DNA of 64,000 nt from Planktothrix tepida PCC 9214. GTDB taxonomy: Bacteria > Cyanobacteriota > Cyanobacteriia > Cyanobacteriales > Microcoleaceae. Shown piece after piece: positions 25,344 to 36,300 of the stretch (position 1 is its first letter; each line of letters opens with the position of its first letter). Position numbers and translations under genes: made by a program. The stretch is taken from positions 267,894 through 331,893 of the forward strand of contig NZ_LN889803.1 in the NCBI RefSeq assembly GCF_900009145.1, read 5' to 3'. The notes under the pieces were generated by a model, which saw only the letters and a program-made list of their open reading frames with translations, was not told the DNA's origin and ran no database searches.

Positions 25344-26144
25344 TTAATCGGGCGACGCTTTTAGGGTATCATCAATTGCAACAAAATTGTTACAGTTTAT
25401 TGCCCATTCGACTTGACTGAGGATACCGCGTAACATTGTGACTTCTTCCCCCGTTAAATTAGCACGATTAAACAAACGCCGGAATTTTTTCATGCGGCTA
25501 TTGCTGGTATGGGGATACAAATATCCAACCCGAAGTAACAAGGTTTCCAACTGTTGATAATATCCTTCTAAGACCTCTAAGGGAACGGTCGAAGGGTTGG
25601 GGTGTTCCATCCCCTGTGCTGGAGTCGGTTGGATTTCTAACGCTAAATATCGTAATTCATAACAACACACCCCAACAGATTGAGCTAAATTTAAAGACGG
25701 ATAACAGGAACTCGAAGGAATGCGGAGAAATCGTTGAGCATAACTCAATTCATCATTATTTAAACCTCGATCTTCTGGGCCAAAAATTAAAGCTGAAGGA
25801 CAATCTAATAACCAAGGTAAAACCGTTCTGGGATCTTCTAAATCAGTGGGTAACGCTTGGGATCGAGATCGGGCTGTTGTTGCGATCGCGCGTTGACATC
25901 CGGTTAAGGCTTCGGGTAGAGACGAAACAATAATGGCCTGTTCTAAAATATCAACCGCATGAACAGCCATTCTTTTGGCTTCATCCCCCAGGGGATCACA
26001 ATGGGGATTGACTAATATTAATTGCTCTAATCCCATATTTTTCATCACCCGTGCAACCGAACCCACATTTAACGCTCCGGCGGGTTCAACTAACACAATG
26101 CGGATGAAAGTTAATCGGGTGTTCTCAGAAACGGTCTGTGACAT
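25344..26144 (-). CDS. TrmH/TrmJ-family RNA 2'-O-methyltransferase (SPOUT)
   Basis: A 266-residue SPOUT-fold protein. Motif 1 region is VEPAGALNVGSVARVMKNMGL, motif 2 is LIFGPEDRGLNNDELS, and motif 3 with the knot is IPSSSCYPSLNLAQSVGVCCYELRYL. The Arg in SVARVMKNM and the SLNLAQSV loop bind RNA and SAM in TrmJ-type enzymes, which methylate ribose 32 in tRNA. The C-terminal helical tail (FRRLFNRANLTGEEVTMLRGIL) also fits TrmJ. The target base is inferred from the family only. It is divergent from the DUF2256 gene, with 47 bases between start codons. Confidence 0.88.
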   Translation of the reverse strand: MSQTVSENTRLTFIRIVLVEPAGALNVGSVARVMKNMGLEQLILVNPHCDPLGDEAKRMAVHAVDILEQAIIVSSLPEALTGCQRAIATTARSRSQALPTDLEDPRTVLPWLLDCPSALIFGPEDRGLNNDELSYAQRFLRIPSSSCYPSLNLAQSVGVCCYELRYLALEIQPTPAQGMEHPNPSTVPLEVLEGYYQQLETLLLRVGYLYPHTSNSRMKKFRRLFNRANLTGEEVTMLRGILSQVEWAINCNNFVAIDDTLKASPD

Positions 26145-26191
26145 GGAAATGATATGATCATCCGAGATTCAAGCAACTCCAATAACTTAGC

Positions 26192-26365
26192 ATGGTGCGC
26201 GTGCCATCCAAATCCGACTTACCGACGAAGATTTGTCCTGTTTGCGATCGCCCCTTTACCTGGCGAAAAAAATGGGCGAACTGTTGGGATGAAGTCAAAT
26301 ATTGTTCTGAACGCTGCCGTCGCCGTCGTTCTTCTTCTACCCCAGAGATAGAACACCCCCAATAA
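26192..26365 (+). CDS. DUF2256 zinc-ribbon-like small protein
   Basis: A 57-residue gene read from ATG 26192 to TAA 26363-26365. It begins [20 protein letters not shown] and continues [26 protein letters not shown]. The four cysteines CPVC and CSERC and the RPFxWRKKW segment are the DUF2256 signature; they probably bind zinc. The function is unknown and the basic C-terminus suggests nucleic-acid contact. It is followed after 33 bases by the isoaspartyl peptidase gene, so the two may be co-transcribed. A longer ORF in another frame covers the same bases but is not protein-like. Confidence 0.9.
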   Translation: MVRVPSKSDLPTKICPVCDRPFTWRKKWANCWDEVKYCSERCRRRRSSSTPEIEHPQ

Positions 26366-26398
26366 CACCCCGATCTTTGTTCACTTTACAATACATTC

Positions 26399-27331
26399 AT
26401 GGTGGTTCAACCTAAACTGATTATTCATGGTGGTGCTGGCAGTTCTCTCCAAGGGAAAGGAGGGTTAAAAGCCGTTCGTAAATCCCTGTATCAAGTCATT
26501 GATGAAGTCTACGCCTTACTGCTGACAGGAGCTAGTGCTAAAGAAGCGGTGGTACGGGGCTGTCAACTCCTCGAAGATGATCCCCGATTTAATGCGGGTA
26601 CAGGTTCGGTTTTGCAGTCCGATGGCCAAATCCGCATGAGTGCTTCCTTAATGGATGGAACCTTAAAACGCTTTAGTGGCGTGATTAACGTTTCACGGGT
26701 CAAAAATCCTATCGATTTAGCCGTTTTCTTACAAAACGCCTCGGATCACGTTTTATCCGATTATGGTGCGGCTGAATTAGCACGGGAACTGCAACTTCCC
26801 CTGTATAATCCCCTCACGGATCAACGATTACAAGAATGGTTAGAAGACCGTAAAGATAATTTTAAACGCAGTATGGCCAATGTCGTCTCCGAATCGGCGG
26901 GAACCGGAACCATTGGGGTTGTCGCCTTGGATCAAAATGGCCAATTAGCCGCTGGAACCTCAACGGGAGGAAAAGGGTTTGAACGTATTGGTCGGGTGAG
27001 TGACTCGGCGACTCCGGCGGGAAATTATGCTACGGATCAAGCGGGGGTGAGTTGTACCGGAATTGGGGAAGATATTCTTGATGAATGTTTAGCCGCCAAA
27101 ATTGTAACGCGGGTCACGGATGGTCAAACCTTAAAAGCCGCCTTTGACAAATCCTTTGCAGAAGCTCATGATCGTCAACGGGATTTTGGGGCCATTGGCA
27201 TTGATGCAACGGGTGCGATCGCTTGGGGAAAAACCTGTGATGTGATTCTAGCTGCCTTTCACGACGGTCAAAATAGAGGTGATAGCCTGGAAGCACCTCA
27301 AGGAACTCAAGTGTTTTCTGGGATTTCTTGA
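26399..27331 (+). CDS. Isoaspartyl peptidase/L-asparaginase (Ntn hydrolase)
   Basis: A 310-residue precursor of the plant-type asparaginase family. It cleaves itself before the catalytic Thr171 in SAGTGTIGVVALD to give alpha and beta subunits. Other landmarks are LIIHGGAGS at the N-terminus, DDPRFNAGTGSVL, and in the beta subunit AGTSTGGKGFERIGRVSDSATPAGNYA with substrate-binding Arg and Asp, plus GIGEDIL. It hydrolyses beta-aspartyl dipeptides and asparagine; in cyanobacteria it also takes part in cyanophycin breakdown by splitting beta-Asp-Arg. All key residues are present. Confidence 0.93.
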   Translation: MVVQPKLIIHGGAGSSLQGKGGLKAVRKSLYQVIDEVYALLLTGASAKEAVVRGCQLLEDDPRFNAGTGSVLQSDGQIRMSASLMDGTLKRFSGVINVSRVKNPIDLAVFLQNASDHVLSDYGAAELARELQLPLYNPLTDQRLQEWLEDRKDNFKRSMANVVSESAGTGTIGVVALDQNGQLAAGTSTGGKGFERIGRVSDSATPAGNYATDQAGVSCTGIGEDILDECLAAKIVTRVTDGQTLKAAFDKSFAEAHDRQRDFGAIGIDATGAIAWGKTCDVILAAFHDGQNRGDSLEAPQGTQVFSGIS

Positions 27332-27748
27332 TAGGAAGTCGGGGGAGAAAAGGGGAAGCGGAGGGGAAATCCTTAACTTCTGACTCCCCATTCCTCTATG
27401 AACAGTCAACAGCCAACACCTAGTTCTGTTAACTTTTCAAACACAATTCATAATTCCTAGAAGAGGATGATTTATAATTCAGGTGTGATTATTTTGCGAA
27501 TTACTATGCCCGTTTATTCCTGGCAGGATAGAGTGCAGAAATTAATTGATTTACCCGCAAGCAATAGTGTCCTTTGATTGATCTTAAGAATCCTTTAACA
27601 TCACCCTGAAGAGATCATGAAAAGATCGAGCTATTCCCTCTGTACTTATTGGGGATTGTCAAAATATCAAGCTCTACATCTATTCTGTTAATAAACGAGT
27701 ATAGGAATGCAAACTATTCTTGCCTTATCCGCTCAAGGAGTGTGGATT
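27332..27748. other. Intergenic region upstream of chemotaxis-type operon
   Basis: About 415 bases. A 23-codon ORF at 27506-27577 (MPVYSWQDRVQKLIDLPAS...) has no ribosome binding site and looks at most like a relic. The promoter of the cheY-led operon is expected here. AAGGAG at 27735-27740 sets the cheY start. Confidence 0.45.
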
Positions 27749-28126
27749 ATGAGACGGATTTTAGTGGTTGATGATTCAGCAACGATGCGAAAAATGGTAA
27801 TCGCGTCTTTGCGAGATTTAACTGATGTTAGTTTTAGTGAAGCGGGGAATGGTTTAGAAGCAATTGAACAACTTGAAGTGGCTCCCTTTGATCTGATGAT
27901 ATTGGATTTGAATATGCCCGATATGCACGGGTTAGAAGTTCTAAAATTTGTTTTAGGGCATCCCAGTTATCACGATACACCGATTGTGATTCTGACGACC
28001 AAGGGTGATGAAAATAGTCGGAGTGAAGCCATTGCAGCAGGTGCAGCTTGTTATTTAACCAAACCCTTTCAACCTAAATTCTTAGCGAGTGAAATTCGCC
28101 AGTTACTAACTTCAGTTTCAGTGTGA
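27749..28126 (+). CDS. cheY: CheY-type response regulator
   Basis: I choose ATG 27749 because AAGGAG ends 8 bases before it and the protein then begins directly MRRILVVDDSATMRKMV; an upstream in-frame start would add 14 residues. The 125-residue single receiver domain has the acidic pair DD, phospho-acceptor Asp in DLMILDLNMPDMHG, Thr/Ser in VILTTKGDENSR and Lys in YLTKPFQPKF. It has no output domain, so it acts by protein contact. As the first gene of the operon it is the likely phosphate acceptor from CheA. Confidence 0.92.
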   Translation: MRRILVVDDSATMRKMVIASLRDLTDVSFSEAGNGLEAIEQLEVAPFDLMILDLNMPDMHGLEVLKFVLGHPSYHDTPIVILTTKGDENSRSEAIAAGAACYLTKPFQPKFLASEIRQLLTSVSV

Positions 28127-28211
28127 AGGGGTTTTACTTCTGAGTCAATTAAACCCAAATTCTTGTTTTAATGAGAAATATTAATATCATTCTTGCGAGG
28201 AAACTTCCATT

Positions 28212-30341
28212 GTGTCCAATCCGCCTAACAAAAATTTTTTCGAGGATTTCCTAGAAGATTATTTTGCAGAATGCGAAGAACATTTAGCCGTCATTAGACG
28301 AGAACTTCTAACCCTAGAATCCTGGATTAATCAATCACAGATTGAGCGTTCTCATCTCAATGAATTATTTCGTTGTTTCCATTCCATCAAAGGATTATCA
28401 GGAATGGTCGGAGTGGGACTGGCGGAAGAATTAGCCCATCAAATGGAAAGCTATTTACGAGTCTTACGGGATCAAAAAATAGCTCTATCTTCTGAAGGAT
28501 TTGATGCTTTAATTGCGGGAACAAAACTTCTCGAACAAGTGATCACTTGTCACCGAACTCAAGCCCCACCCCCCGATATTACCGACATTAGCACCCAACT
28601 GAGGGCGGTTATTCCTAACGAAAACGTCGAAAACCCCTTATCTGGCCTGGTTACCCCGGTAGAATTCAAACTCAAACCCCAAGAACAAGAAACATTCAAC
28701 ATAGCAATTAACAACGGCGAAACGCTTTGGCACTTTGTATTCTCACCGAGTACCCAACTCTCAGAACAGGGAATCCGAGTTAATACGATTCGAGAACACT
28801 TACAAACCTTCGGTCAATTAATTTATACTGCACCTCGCATGAGTGAGGGCAACAAAATTCTATTTGATTTCATCCTCGCCACCACTTTGCCAGAAATTCC
28901 CTTTCCAGAAACCGAGCAACCGGGCTTAACCTGGCAGCTTTACTTAAAAGGAAGGAAACCGGAAACAGCAGACCAGGAGACGACCCCACCCAAAGAAGAT
29001 CACACAATTCCCCCCCCTCCCCCGCTCCCACTCCCCCCTTCTCCCCTTCCCCCCCTCTCCCCTTCCCCCCTGCCCCTTTCCCCCTCCTCAAATGTGGTGC
29101 GTGTAGATTTACCCAAACTGGATGATTTGATGCGAATGGTGGGGGATTTGGTCATGAGTCGTGCCCGTTTAGAGGATCATTTCAAATCCATCACGTCCTA
29201 TCTTCCCTCCCCTCAAATTCGAGCCTTACAAGAAATTAACTTAATGCTAGAACGACAATTACGAGATCTGCGCCAAGGGGTGATGCAAGTTCGTTTAGTT
29301 CCCATTGGTGAGATTTTTGCTCGGATGCAATTTGTCGTTCGGGATTTAGTTCGGGCCAGTGAAAAACAAGTCACTCTGGAAATGAGTGGACAGGAAACCG
29401 AAATTGATAAATTCGTTGTCGAACGAATGCTTGACCCCCTATTACATCTGGTGCGAAATGCCGTCAGTCATGGAATTGAATCTCCCCAAGAGCGTCTTGA
29501 AGCCGGGAAACCTCCCCAGGGAACCCTCAAACTGCGGGCAACAACCTCTGGGGAAACCGTCGTGATTGAAATTGAAGATGATGGTCGCGGTGTTGATGTT
29601 GAAACGGTTATTGAACGAGTCACGACCCAGACCCAACTCACTGAAACTCGATCCTTTGTTTCTCTGCTCGAAAACAAATATGGGGAAGCCGGAAAGCCCG
29701 ACCAATATAATATGATGGCGTTATTAGATATTCTGTGCAGTGCCGGATTTTCCACCAAAAATGAAGTGGATTTAGTGTCGGGACGGGGGGTGGGAATGTC
29801 AATTGTTAAAAATACGGTTCAGGAGTTAGGGGGGTTCCTGAGTTTAGATACCCATAAAGGTCAAGGAACTCGATTTACGATTCAACTTCCCCTCACCTTA
29901 GCAATTACAGATGCTTTGATTATTTCTGTATCCCAACAAACCTTTGCCATTCCCCAAGCGGCGGTGCTGGAAGTGCTAGAAGTTTCGACATCCCAAATTA
30001 TTTCTTTTGAGAAGAACGAAATTGTCAGCTATCGTAACACGGTTTTACCCGTGATCCGTCTAGCCTCAATTTTCCCTCTTTCTGCGACCTATCCCCAGTC
30101 AGACCCGGCCTTGTGTTCCCTAGAACCGTCATCCTTAATGATGATTGTGGTAGGAAGTGGAGAAAATACCGTGGCTTTAGTCGTTGATCGGGTGACGGGA
30201 CTACGCGAAATCGTGGTGACACCGTTAACCGATCCCTTTGTCCAAGTGACAGGAATAGCTGGCGCAACAGAACTTGGAGATCGCCGGGTGGTTTTAATTT
30301 TAGATGTGGGTGCTTTAGTCCGACTTGCCACGTTTGGTTGA
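28212..30341 (+). CDS. cheA: CheA chemotaxis histidine kinase
   Basis: A GTG start gives a 709-residue kinase. Hpt domain 1-110 has His57 in LFRCFHSIKGLSGMVG. A poorly conserved middle and a Pro-rich linker (about 262-293, PPPPPLPLPPSPLPPLS) follow. The dimerisation region is about 297-370. The ATPase has N-box HLVRNAVSHGIE, G1 IEDDGRGVD, an F-box-like segment ILCSAGFST and G2 GRGVGMSIVKNTV. The C-terminal CheW-like domain begins ITDALIISVSQQTFAIPQAA. No extra Hpt or C-terminal receiver is present, unlike the large PilL/CheA hybrids of cyanobacterial twitching systems. Confidence 0.95.
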   Translation: MSNPPNKNFFEDFLEDYFAECEEHLAVIRRELLTLESWINQSQIERSHLNELFRCFHSIKGLSGMVGVGLAEELAHQMESYLRVLRDQKIALSSEGFDALIAGTKLLEQVITCHRTQAPPPDITDISTQLRAVIPNENVENPLSGLVTPVEFKLKPQEQETFNIAINNGETLWHFVFSPSTQLSEQGIRVNTIREHLQTFGQLIYTAPRMSEGNKILFDFILATTLPEIPFPETEQPGLTWQLYLKGRKPETADQETTPPKEDHTIPPPPPLPLPPSPLPPLSPSPLPLSPSSNVVRVDLPKLDDLMRMVGDLVMSRARLEDHFKSITSYLPSPQIRALQEINLMLERQLRDLRQGVMQVRLVPIGEIFARMQFVVRDLVRASEKQVTLEMSGQETEIDKFVVERMLDPLLHLVRNAVSHGIESPQERLEAGKPPQGTLKLRATTSGETVVIEIEDDGRGVDVETVIERVTTQTQLTETRSFVSLLENKYGEAGKPDQYNMMALLDILCSAGFSTKNEVDLVSGRGVGMSIVKNTVQELGGFLSLDTHKGQGTRFTIQLPLTLAITDALIISVSQQTFAIPQAAVLEVLEVSTSQIISFEKNEIVSYRNTVLPVIRLASIFPLSATYPQSDPALCSLEPSSLMMIVVGSGENTVALVVDRVTGLREIVVTPLTDPFVQVTGIAGATELGDRRVVLILDVGALVRLATFG

Positions 30342-30386
30342 CCTTAACCGTCAACCGTCAACTGTCAACCTTAGACTCTAACTCCA

Positions 30387-30842
30387 ATGTCAGACGTTTT
30401 AACTTCAACTCAACCCTATATTTTATTTGAACTGGCTGACACAACCTTTGGCATTCCCTCTCAAATTGTGCAGCAAATGGAAATGATTGAACAAATTACC
30501 CCCGTTCCTAACACTTTACCTTTTGTGGAGGGAGTTGTTTTTTCGAGGGGACAAGTCATTCCAGCGATTAATTTACGAGTCCGATTTGGACTGGAGAAAA
30601 CCTCTTATAATCTACGAACTCGTTTAATTGTGATTCATTCCCATCATCGTACCGTTGGATTAATTGTAGATACGGCTAGGGAATTTATCGCAATCCCAGA
30701 GCAAACTATTCAACCCCCACCCGAAGGAATCTCTAATTTAAGCGGTCGATATTTAGCGGGAATTGCCACTTTAGGACAACGAGTTATCCTGCTCCTCAAT
30801 GTTGAAGAATTACTGATCAATCAGTTATCAGTTGTCAGTTAA
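30387..30842 (+). CDS. cheW: CheW coupling protein
   Basis: A 151-residue CheW domain that links receptor to CheA. Blocks are YILFELADTTFGIPSQIVQQ, PVPNTLPFVEGVVFSRGQVIPAINLRVRFGL, VIHSHHRTVGLIVDTARE and ISGRYLAGIAT-like SNLSGRYLAGIATLGQ. The natural end seems to be near LNVEELL; the final residues INQLSVVS are encoded by the heptamer repeat that begins there. The gene follows cheA by 45 bases. Confidence 0.93.
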   Translation: MSDVLTSTQPYILFELADTTFGIPSQIVQQMEMIEQITPVPNTLPFVEGVVFSRGQVIPAINLRVRFGLEKTSYNLRTRLIVIHSHHRTVGLIVDTAREFIAIPEQTIQPPPEGISNLSGRYLAGIATLGQRVILLLNVEELLINQLSVVS

Positions 30843-30985
30843 CAGTTATCAGTTAATACTAATCCATTATCTGTGTAGAAATGTGTTATCCCCTGTTTTT
30901 ACCTCAACTGATAACTGATGATGCGGATACTTGATAACTGACAACTGATAACTGATAACTGTTAACTGATGACTGATAACTAATA
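30819..30985. repeat. AACTGAT-type heptamer repeats between cheW and mcp
   Basis: The left part carries TCAGTTATCAGTTGTCAGTT on the plus strand and the right part its complement type (AACTGATAACTGATAACTG). The RNA could therefore fold into a long imperfect hairpin. Units are 7 bases (AACTGAT, AACTGTC, AACTGTT variants). The array overlaps the last codons of cheW. It includes the 40-base segment 30902-30941 that reappears inverted after the mcp gene. Confidence 0.85.
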
Positions 30986-30997
30986 AAGGAGAAAATC

Positions 30998-33082
30998 ATG
31001 GCTAAAGTCAATAATAAGCAACAAAAAAATTATAAAAATCATCAAAAAAACTTCTCTGAAGTTCCTGATAAAAACGCACCTGAGTTGATTGTTCAACAGC
31101 TACGAGAACAAAATCAGCAAATCCTGATTAAAACCAAAGATATTGTACAAACAGTAGAACATCTTTCAGAGGGGATGAAATCCCAAACTCGCCTAGCAGA
31201 AGAAAGTAGTAGCCAAATTCAGACCCTAACAACCTCATTAAAACATACGGCAACCCAAGCTCAATCCGTTGCTGTTTCCGGGGAAGAATTGGTGTCTTCT
31301 ATTAATGAAATGGCAGCGTCCATCGAACAAGTAACCGCGAGTAGTGCCGAACTTGCAACGGCCATTAGACAAACCTCAACGTCCGTTCAACAAAGCAGTG
31401 TTTCTACCCATAATGTTGCCAATAGTGCTCAAGAAATGGCAACTTCAGCGTCTCAAGTCACCGCATCAATGGTACAAGTGGCTGCATCGATTAAAAGTGT
31501 CAGTTTAGACACAGAAAACCTTGCAGCCGCCGTCAACGAAACCGCCGCTTCCATTGAAGAAATGACCAGTTCCATTGGCGGGGTTGCTCAAAATGCCGAT
31601 GATTTAACGGCCGCCTCCGAAGAAACCACCGCTTCAATTAACGAAATGGCAGCTTCCATTGAAGAAGTGACTGCTACCACAGAAAATTTAGCTTCTACCG
31701 TTGAACAAGTTTCAACGTCAATGGAAGAAATGGCGCAATCTGTTGTAGGTGTCGCTCAAAATGGAGAACGAATTACCGAAGCCGCCACCAGTGCAGCTAC
31801 ATCCGCCGAACAGTTAGATCGATCCATTCGTTCGATTACCACCCTAACTCAACAAGCCGATGAAATTACCCGTCGAGTCATGCAGGATGCCGAAGTGGGG
31901 GGTAAAACCGTGGAAAAAGCCATTCAAGGGTTAAGTCGGGTACGGGAATCAATGGTTAAATCTTCCGACGTGATTCGAGATATGGGCAAACGCACGAACG
32001 AAATTAGCAGTATTGTCGATACGATTAACTTAATCTCAGAACGTACCAATTTGCTCTCTTTAAATGCTTCAATAGAAGCAGCTAGGGCAGGGGATGCCGG
32101 ACGGGGATTTGCCGTTGTTGCCGAAGAAATTCGTAATTTAGCTGATCGCGCAGCCCAAGCCACTTCCGACATTGCCTCGATTATTAAAGCCTTACAACAG
32201 GTTGCCCAGGATGCAGTTAACACGTCTAATGAAGGTTTAAGGGTAGCTGAAGATAGTGGGAGTCTAGCCGAAGAAGGATTAGGAGGATTAAAAAAAATCC
32301 TATCGGGGATTGAAAAAACCACTCAATTAGTTAGTCAAATTACCGTCGCCTCCGAGGAACAAATGATTGCGGGTCAAACCGTTGTTAATTCAATTAATAC
32401 CACCGCCAACCAAGCACGAGAAGTTGCCAAAGCCACCATTGAACAATCTAAAACCACCCAAGGAATTGTGGTTTCTACCCGACAGATGCAGCAAATTGCT
32501 AAACAAGTCACCCAAGCAATGAATGAACAAGCTCGTGCTGCCCGTGATGTGATTAAAGCGGCTCAAAATACCACGAATTTAGCCGGACAAGTCCGTAAAG
32601 CGACTTTTGAGCAAAATAAAGGGGCATCCCAAATTATGCAAGCGGTAGAGTCCATGAGGCGGGGAGTCATGACCACTTCACGAGCCATTGCAGAACAGTC
32701 CGTAGCCGGGGAGCAAATCTCTAAAGAAGCCGAACGACTGGGCAGCTTGATTAATAGTGTTAGCAAAGACATGACTGAACAAGCCACAATGGCATCTCAA
32801 ACAACCCAAGCCGTTGATAATATGCGGATACAGTCGGAGCAACTGGCGAAAGCCATGAGGGAACAGTCAAAAGCCATTCAAGAGATGACGGGGGCGATTC
32901 AAAGCATCACCCAACAAATTAAGTTAATTCGCAGTTCCAATGTAGAACATTCTGCTGTTTTAAGTGAGACACTGCAAGGCATAGAAAATATAGGACAAAT
33001 TAGTGAACGTCACCGACAAAGCAGCAAGATTATTATGACTGCTGCCACAACCCTGCTTGAAAGTGTTCAAACCCTCATTTAA
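30998..33082 (+). CDS. Soluble methyl-accepting chemotaxis protein
   Basis: A 694-residue receptor with no membrane segment and no recognisable ligand-binding domain. The charged N-terminus (about 1-45) is followed by a very long, degenerate helical repeat of ALA/SER/THR/GLU-rich heptads ([19 protein letters not shown] and variants). The signalling tip is [20 protein letters not shown] followed by [21 protein letters not shown] near 347-385. The C-terminal half returns along the coiled coil. It must sense through cytoplasmic partners or its own coil. The next gene encodes a PAS/HEAT protein that could be that partner. AAAGGAG precedes the ATG. Confidence 0.92.
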   Translation: MAKVNNKQQKNYKNHQKNFSEVPDKNAPELIVQQLREQNQQILIKTKDIVQTVEHLSEGMKSQTRLAEESSSQIQTLTTSLKHTATQAQSVAVSGEELVSSINEMAASIEQVTASSAELATAIRQTSTSVQQSSVSTHNVANSAQEMATSASQVTASMVQVAASIKSVSLDTENLAAAVNETAASIEEMTSSIGGVAQNADDLTAASEETTASINEMAASIEEVTATTENLASTVEQVSTSMEEMAQSVVGVAQNGERITEAATSAATSAEQLDRSIRSITTLTQQADEITRRVMQDAEVGGKTVEKAIQGLSRVRESMVKSSDVIRDMGKRTNEISSIVDTINLISERTNLLSLNASIEAARAGDAGRGFAVVAEEIRNLADRAAQATSDIASIIKALQQVAQDAVNTSNEGLRVAEDSGSLAEEGLGGLKKILSGIEKTTQLVSQITVASEEQMIAGQTVVNSINTTANQAREVAKATIEQSKTTQGIVVSTRQMQQIAKQVTQAMNEQARAARDVIKAAQNTTNLAGQVRKATFEQNKGASQIMQAVESMRRGVMTTSRAIAEQSVAGEQISKEAERLGSLINSVSKDMTEQATMASQTTQAVDNMRIQSEQLAKAMREQSKAIQEMTGAIQSITQQIKLIRSSNVEHSAVLSETLQGIENIGQISERHRQSSKIIMTAATTLLESVQTLI

Positions 33083-33310
33083 TCAGTTATCAAGTATCCG
33101 CATCATCACTAATCAGTTATCAGTTGAGGGTTAGTATTAATCAATTGGATGTTAGGGAATGAATAATTAGTTAATAACAGGAGGTATTGATGAGTGATGA
33201 AGGATTGTCTCAACTGATAACTGTCAACTGATAACTGTCAACTGATAACTGTCAACTGATAACTGATAACTGTCAACTGATAACTGATAACTGATAACTG
33301 ATAACTGATT
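33083..33310. repeat. Heptamer repeats between mcp and PAS/HEAT gene
   Basis: 33083-33129 is an inverted copy of 30902-30941 with one extra 7-base unit. From about 33208 to 33307 a run of AACTGAT and AACTGTC units (about 14 copies) ends a few bases before the ATG at 33311. No room is left for an ordinary Shine-Dalgarno. Translation of the next gene may therefore depend on repeat sequence or on coupling. Confidence 0.88.
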
Positions 33311-36300
33311 ATGGCTATTGGTATTTTTACAACTGATATCAATTTAACGATTCGTTCTTGGGATTCTCGATTAATCGAACTCACGGGAATTACTGCGGCA
33401 CAGAGTTGTGGACAAAAAATTACCGATCTGATTCCTGATTTGGAACAACGGGGTTTACTGGAGCGATTTCAACGGGTGATTACCCAAGGAGTCATTGAAA
33501 CCCTTGCACCTGCGTTCCATCAATACTTAATTCCCTGTCCCCCTCCGGCGAACTCCAAGCACTTCCAGTATATGCAGCAGCGCGTTACAATTACGCCCTT
33601 ACGCGAGAAAACAACCATCGTCGGAACCATTGTCACCCTTGAGGATGTCACGGTGCGACGGGAGCGAGAAATTGATCTGGCTCAACATTATCGTCGGGAA
33701 ATCATTTCCTCCGAAGTAGTTTCCTCTGACGCCGAGGCTCAAGAGCGGAATTTAATGTTTTCCATATCCGATGATCTCAATAAAGGCCTGTATGCTAATA
33801 CCACAGACTTTATGAATGCCCTACAAGATAGTAGTTGGCAAGTCCGAAGGGAAGTAGTAGAGCGATTAACAGCCAGTCATAACCCAGAAATTACCACAGA
33901 ATTATTACAACTTCTGCGCCAAGAACATCGAAATGCCACCATTGTCAATAGTGTGATTCAAGTTTTAGCCTTGAGTCGGGTGGATTTAATTCCCGCCTTA
34001 ATTGAATGTTTGCATGACCCTGATCCAGAACTGCGGATTTATGCAACCCAAACCTTGGGACAACGGGATGATATTCGCGCCATTCCTGCCTTAGTTTTGG
34101 CTTTAGCCGATACGGATAAAAATGTTCGTTATCATGCCATTGAAGCATTAGGACGTTTAAAAGCGAGAGAAGCCATTGATCCCTTACTCGAAATTGCTCA
34201 ATCTCAAGACTTTTTCTTAGCCTTTCCCGCCTTAGATGCTCTAATGCAAATTGGTGATCTCTCAATTGCAGGACGTTTAATGCCTTTACTTCAAAAAACT
34301 TTGAATTGGCGGGTACGTCGGGAAGCCGTCGATAGCCTAGCAATGCAAGACGATCCTAACTTAACCCAGGATTTGTTACGCTTGCTTCGTGAACAACACC
34401 GTAACCCCGACATTCTCAATAGTGTGCTTCAGGTTTTAGTTCTCAGTCATATCGATCCAATTCCCTCCTTAGTGGAATGTTTAGCCGATCCCGATCCAGA
34501 ACTACGCATTTACACCGCCTTAGCCCTCGGAGAACGCCATGACCCCAGAGCTATTCCGGCTTTAATTCAAGCTTTGGATGATGTTGATATTAATGTTCGG
34601 TATCATACCATTGAATCCTTGGGACACCTACGGGCAACAGAAGCCGTCGATAAATTAGTCGAAATCACCCAATCTGGAGACTTTTTCCTCGCCTTTCCCG
34701 CCTTGGAAGCGTTGATGAAAATTGGAGACTCGACTATTGGTTGTCGCATTGTTTCCTTATTAGATGATGAGCTATTAGGCGATCAAGTGGCTGAGGTGTT
34801 AGGAGAATTGGGCTCTGCTGATGTGGTTACTCCTATCGCCCAGGGGCTGAACAAAACTGATATAGCCAACTCCCCCGTGAGAGCGAATAGTTTAGTCATC
34901 ACCCTGGCTAAAATTTATCAACGCTATCAAACTGAATTTGGGGAAGGAAAATTTATTGCTGACCTGACCCGTCGTGCGGTAACAGAGGTGGGAACTCAAA
35001 ACCTACTGGATACGATTCAACAGGCTAATCCTGAAGAACTCCAGGGGATTGCATTAATTTTGGGATGGTTAGAAGGAGAGAACGTTGCCACCGCCTTAGC
35101 CAGACTGTTAAGTTATCCTCAACTGCGAGAATCCATTATTGAAGCCTTAGTTCGCTTTGGGAGTAGCGTAACTCCGTTATTAATTGCTCAACTTGATGTT
35201 CCTGATGTCGAAACTCGTAAAGCTGCCATTACAGCCCTCGGTCGCATTGGGAGTAATCAAGCTGTTCCGGCCTTAACCGATTTACTCAGTGCCGACTCGG
35301 AATTAGTTATGGTGACAACGGCTGCCTTAGCTCAAATCGGCGATGGGCGAGCTTTTGAAGCATTATTAGATCTCTTAGGACATTCTGATTCCGCCGTGCG
35401 TTTAGGCGCGATTGCGGCTCTCAATTCCCTGGGCCATCCCGCCCTACCGCAACGGATTCTACAGTTACTAACTCACCCCAATCCCCTGATTCGGGAGTCA
35501 GCCGTCAAAATCGCAGGGTATTTTGCTTTTGGAGAGTGCATTGAAGCTTTATTTAACTGTACCCATGATCCTGAAGAAAAAATACGACGGGCTGCCATTG
35601 AACATTTGCCTTACCTGGAGGATGAACGGGTTCTTCCCTATTTAGTCCGAGCGTTAACCCAAGAGGTTCCTTCTGTGCGGGCGGCGGCGGCCCATGCTTT
35701 GGGGGATATCGAAGTGAATCAAGCTTTACCCCTTTTATTGAATGCTTTACAGGATAATGATTCCTGGGTGCGGTATCAAGCGGCTCGTTCAATTGGGCGT
35801 TTGGAATTTAATCTGTTATCAGAGTCGGAGGCAGAATCCCTTAAACAGGTCTTTGAGATTCTACAACAGCTTGTCAACCAAGATTCTGCCTATCCAGTTC
35901 GGGCTGCTGCTACCTCGGCTTTAGGCCACATCGGTGAGGAAAAAGCAATTCCTCTGTTAACGACATTAGTGGGACTGGAGGTCGGAGATGGGGACATTGC
36001 CCGGGCGGCGGTAATGGCTTTGGGACGGATTAACAGTACCGACGCTGTTGCGCCTTTGTTAATGGCGTTGAATTCTACCAATGCAGAACGGCGTTTAGAT
36101 GCCCTTCATGCGTTTCGGGAACGGGGAGGAGAAGAGGCCGGAGTTGCTTTACAATGGATGGCAGCCGCTGATCCAGAGGAAAAAGTGGTTCAAGCTGCGA
36201 TTGAATCCCTATCTCGGATGGGAACCCCAGAAGCGATTGCTGCTTTGTTGGAATTGTCCGTAGATCCCAGCAGTCGGGAAGCTTGTATTATGGCGTTGGC

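Noticed and set aside
27506-27577. 23-codon ORF MPVYSWQDRVQKLIDLPAS...
   Set aside because: No ribosome binding site, very short and no conserved context; at best a relic.
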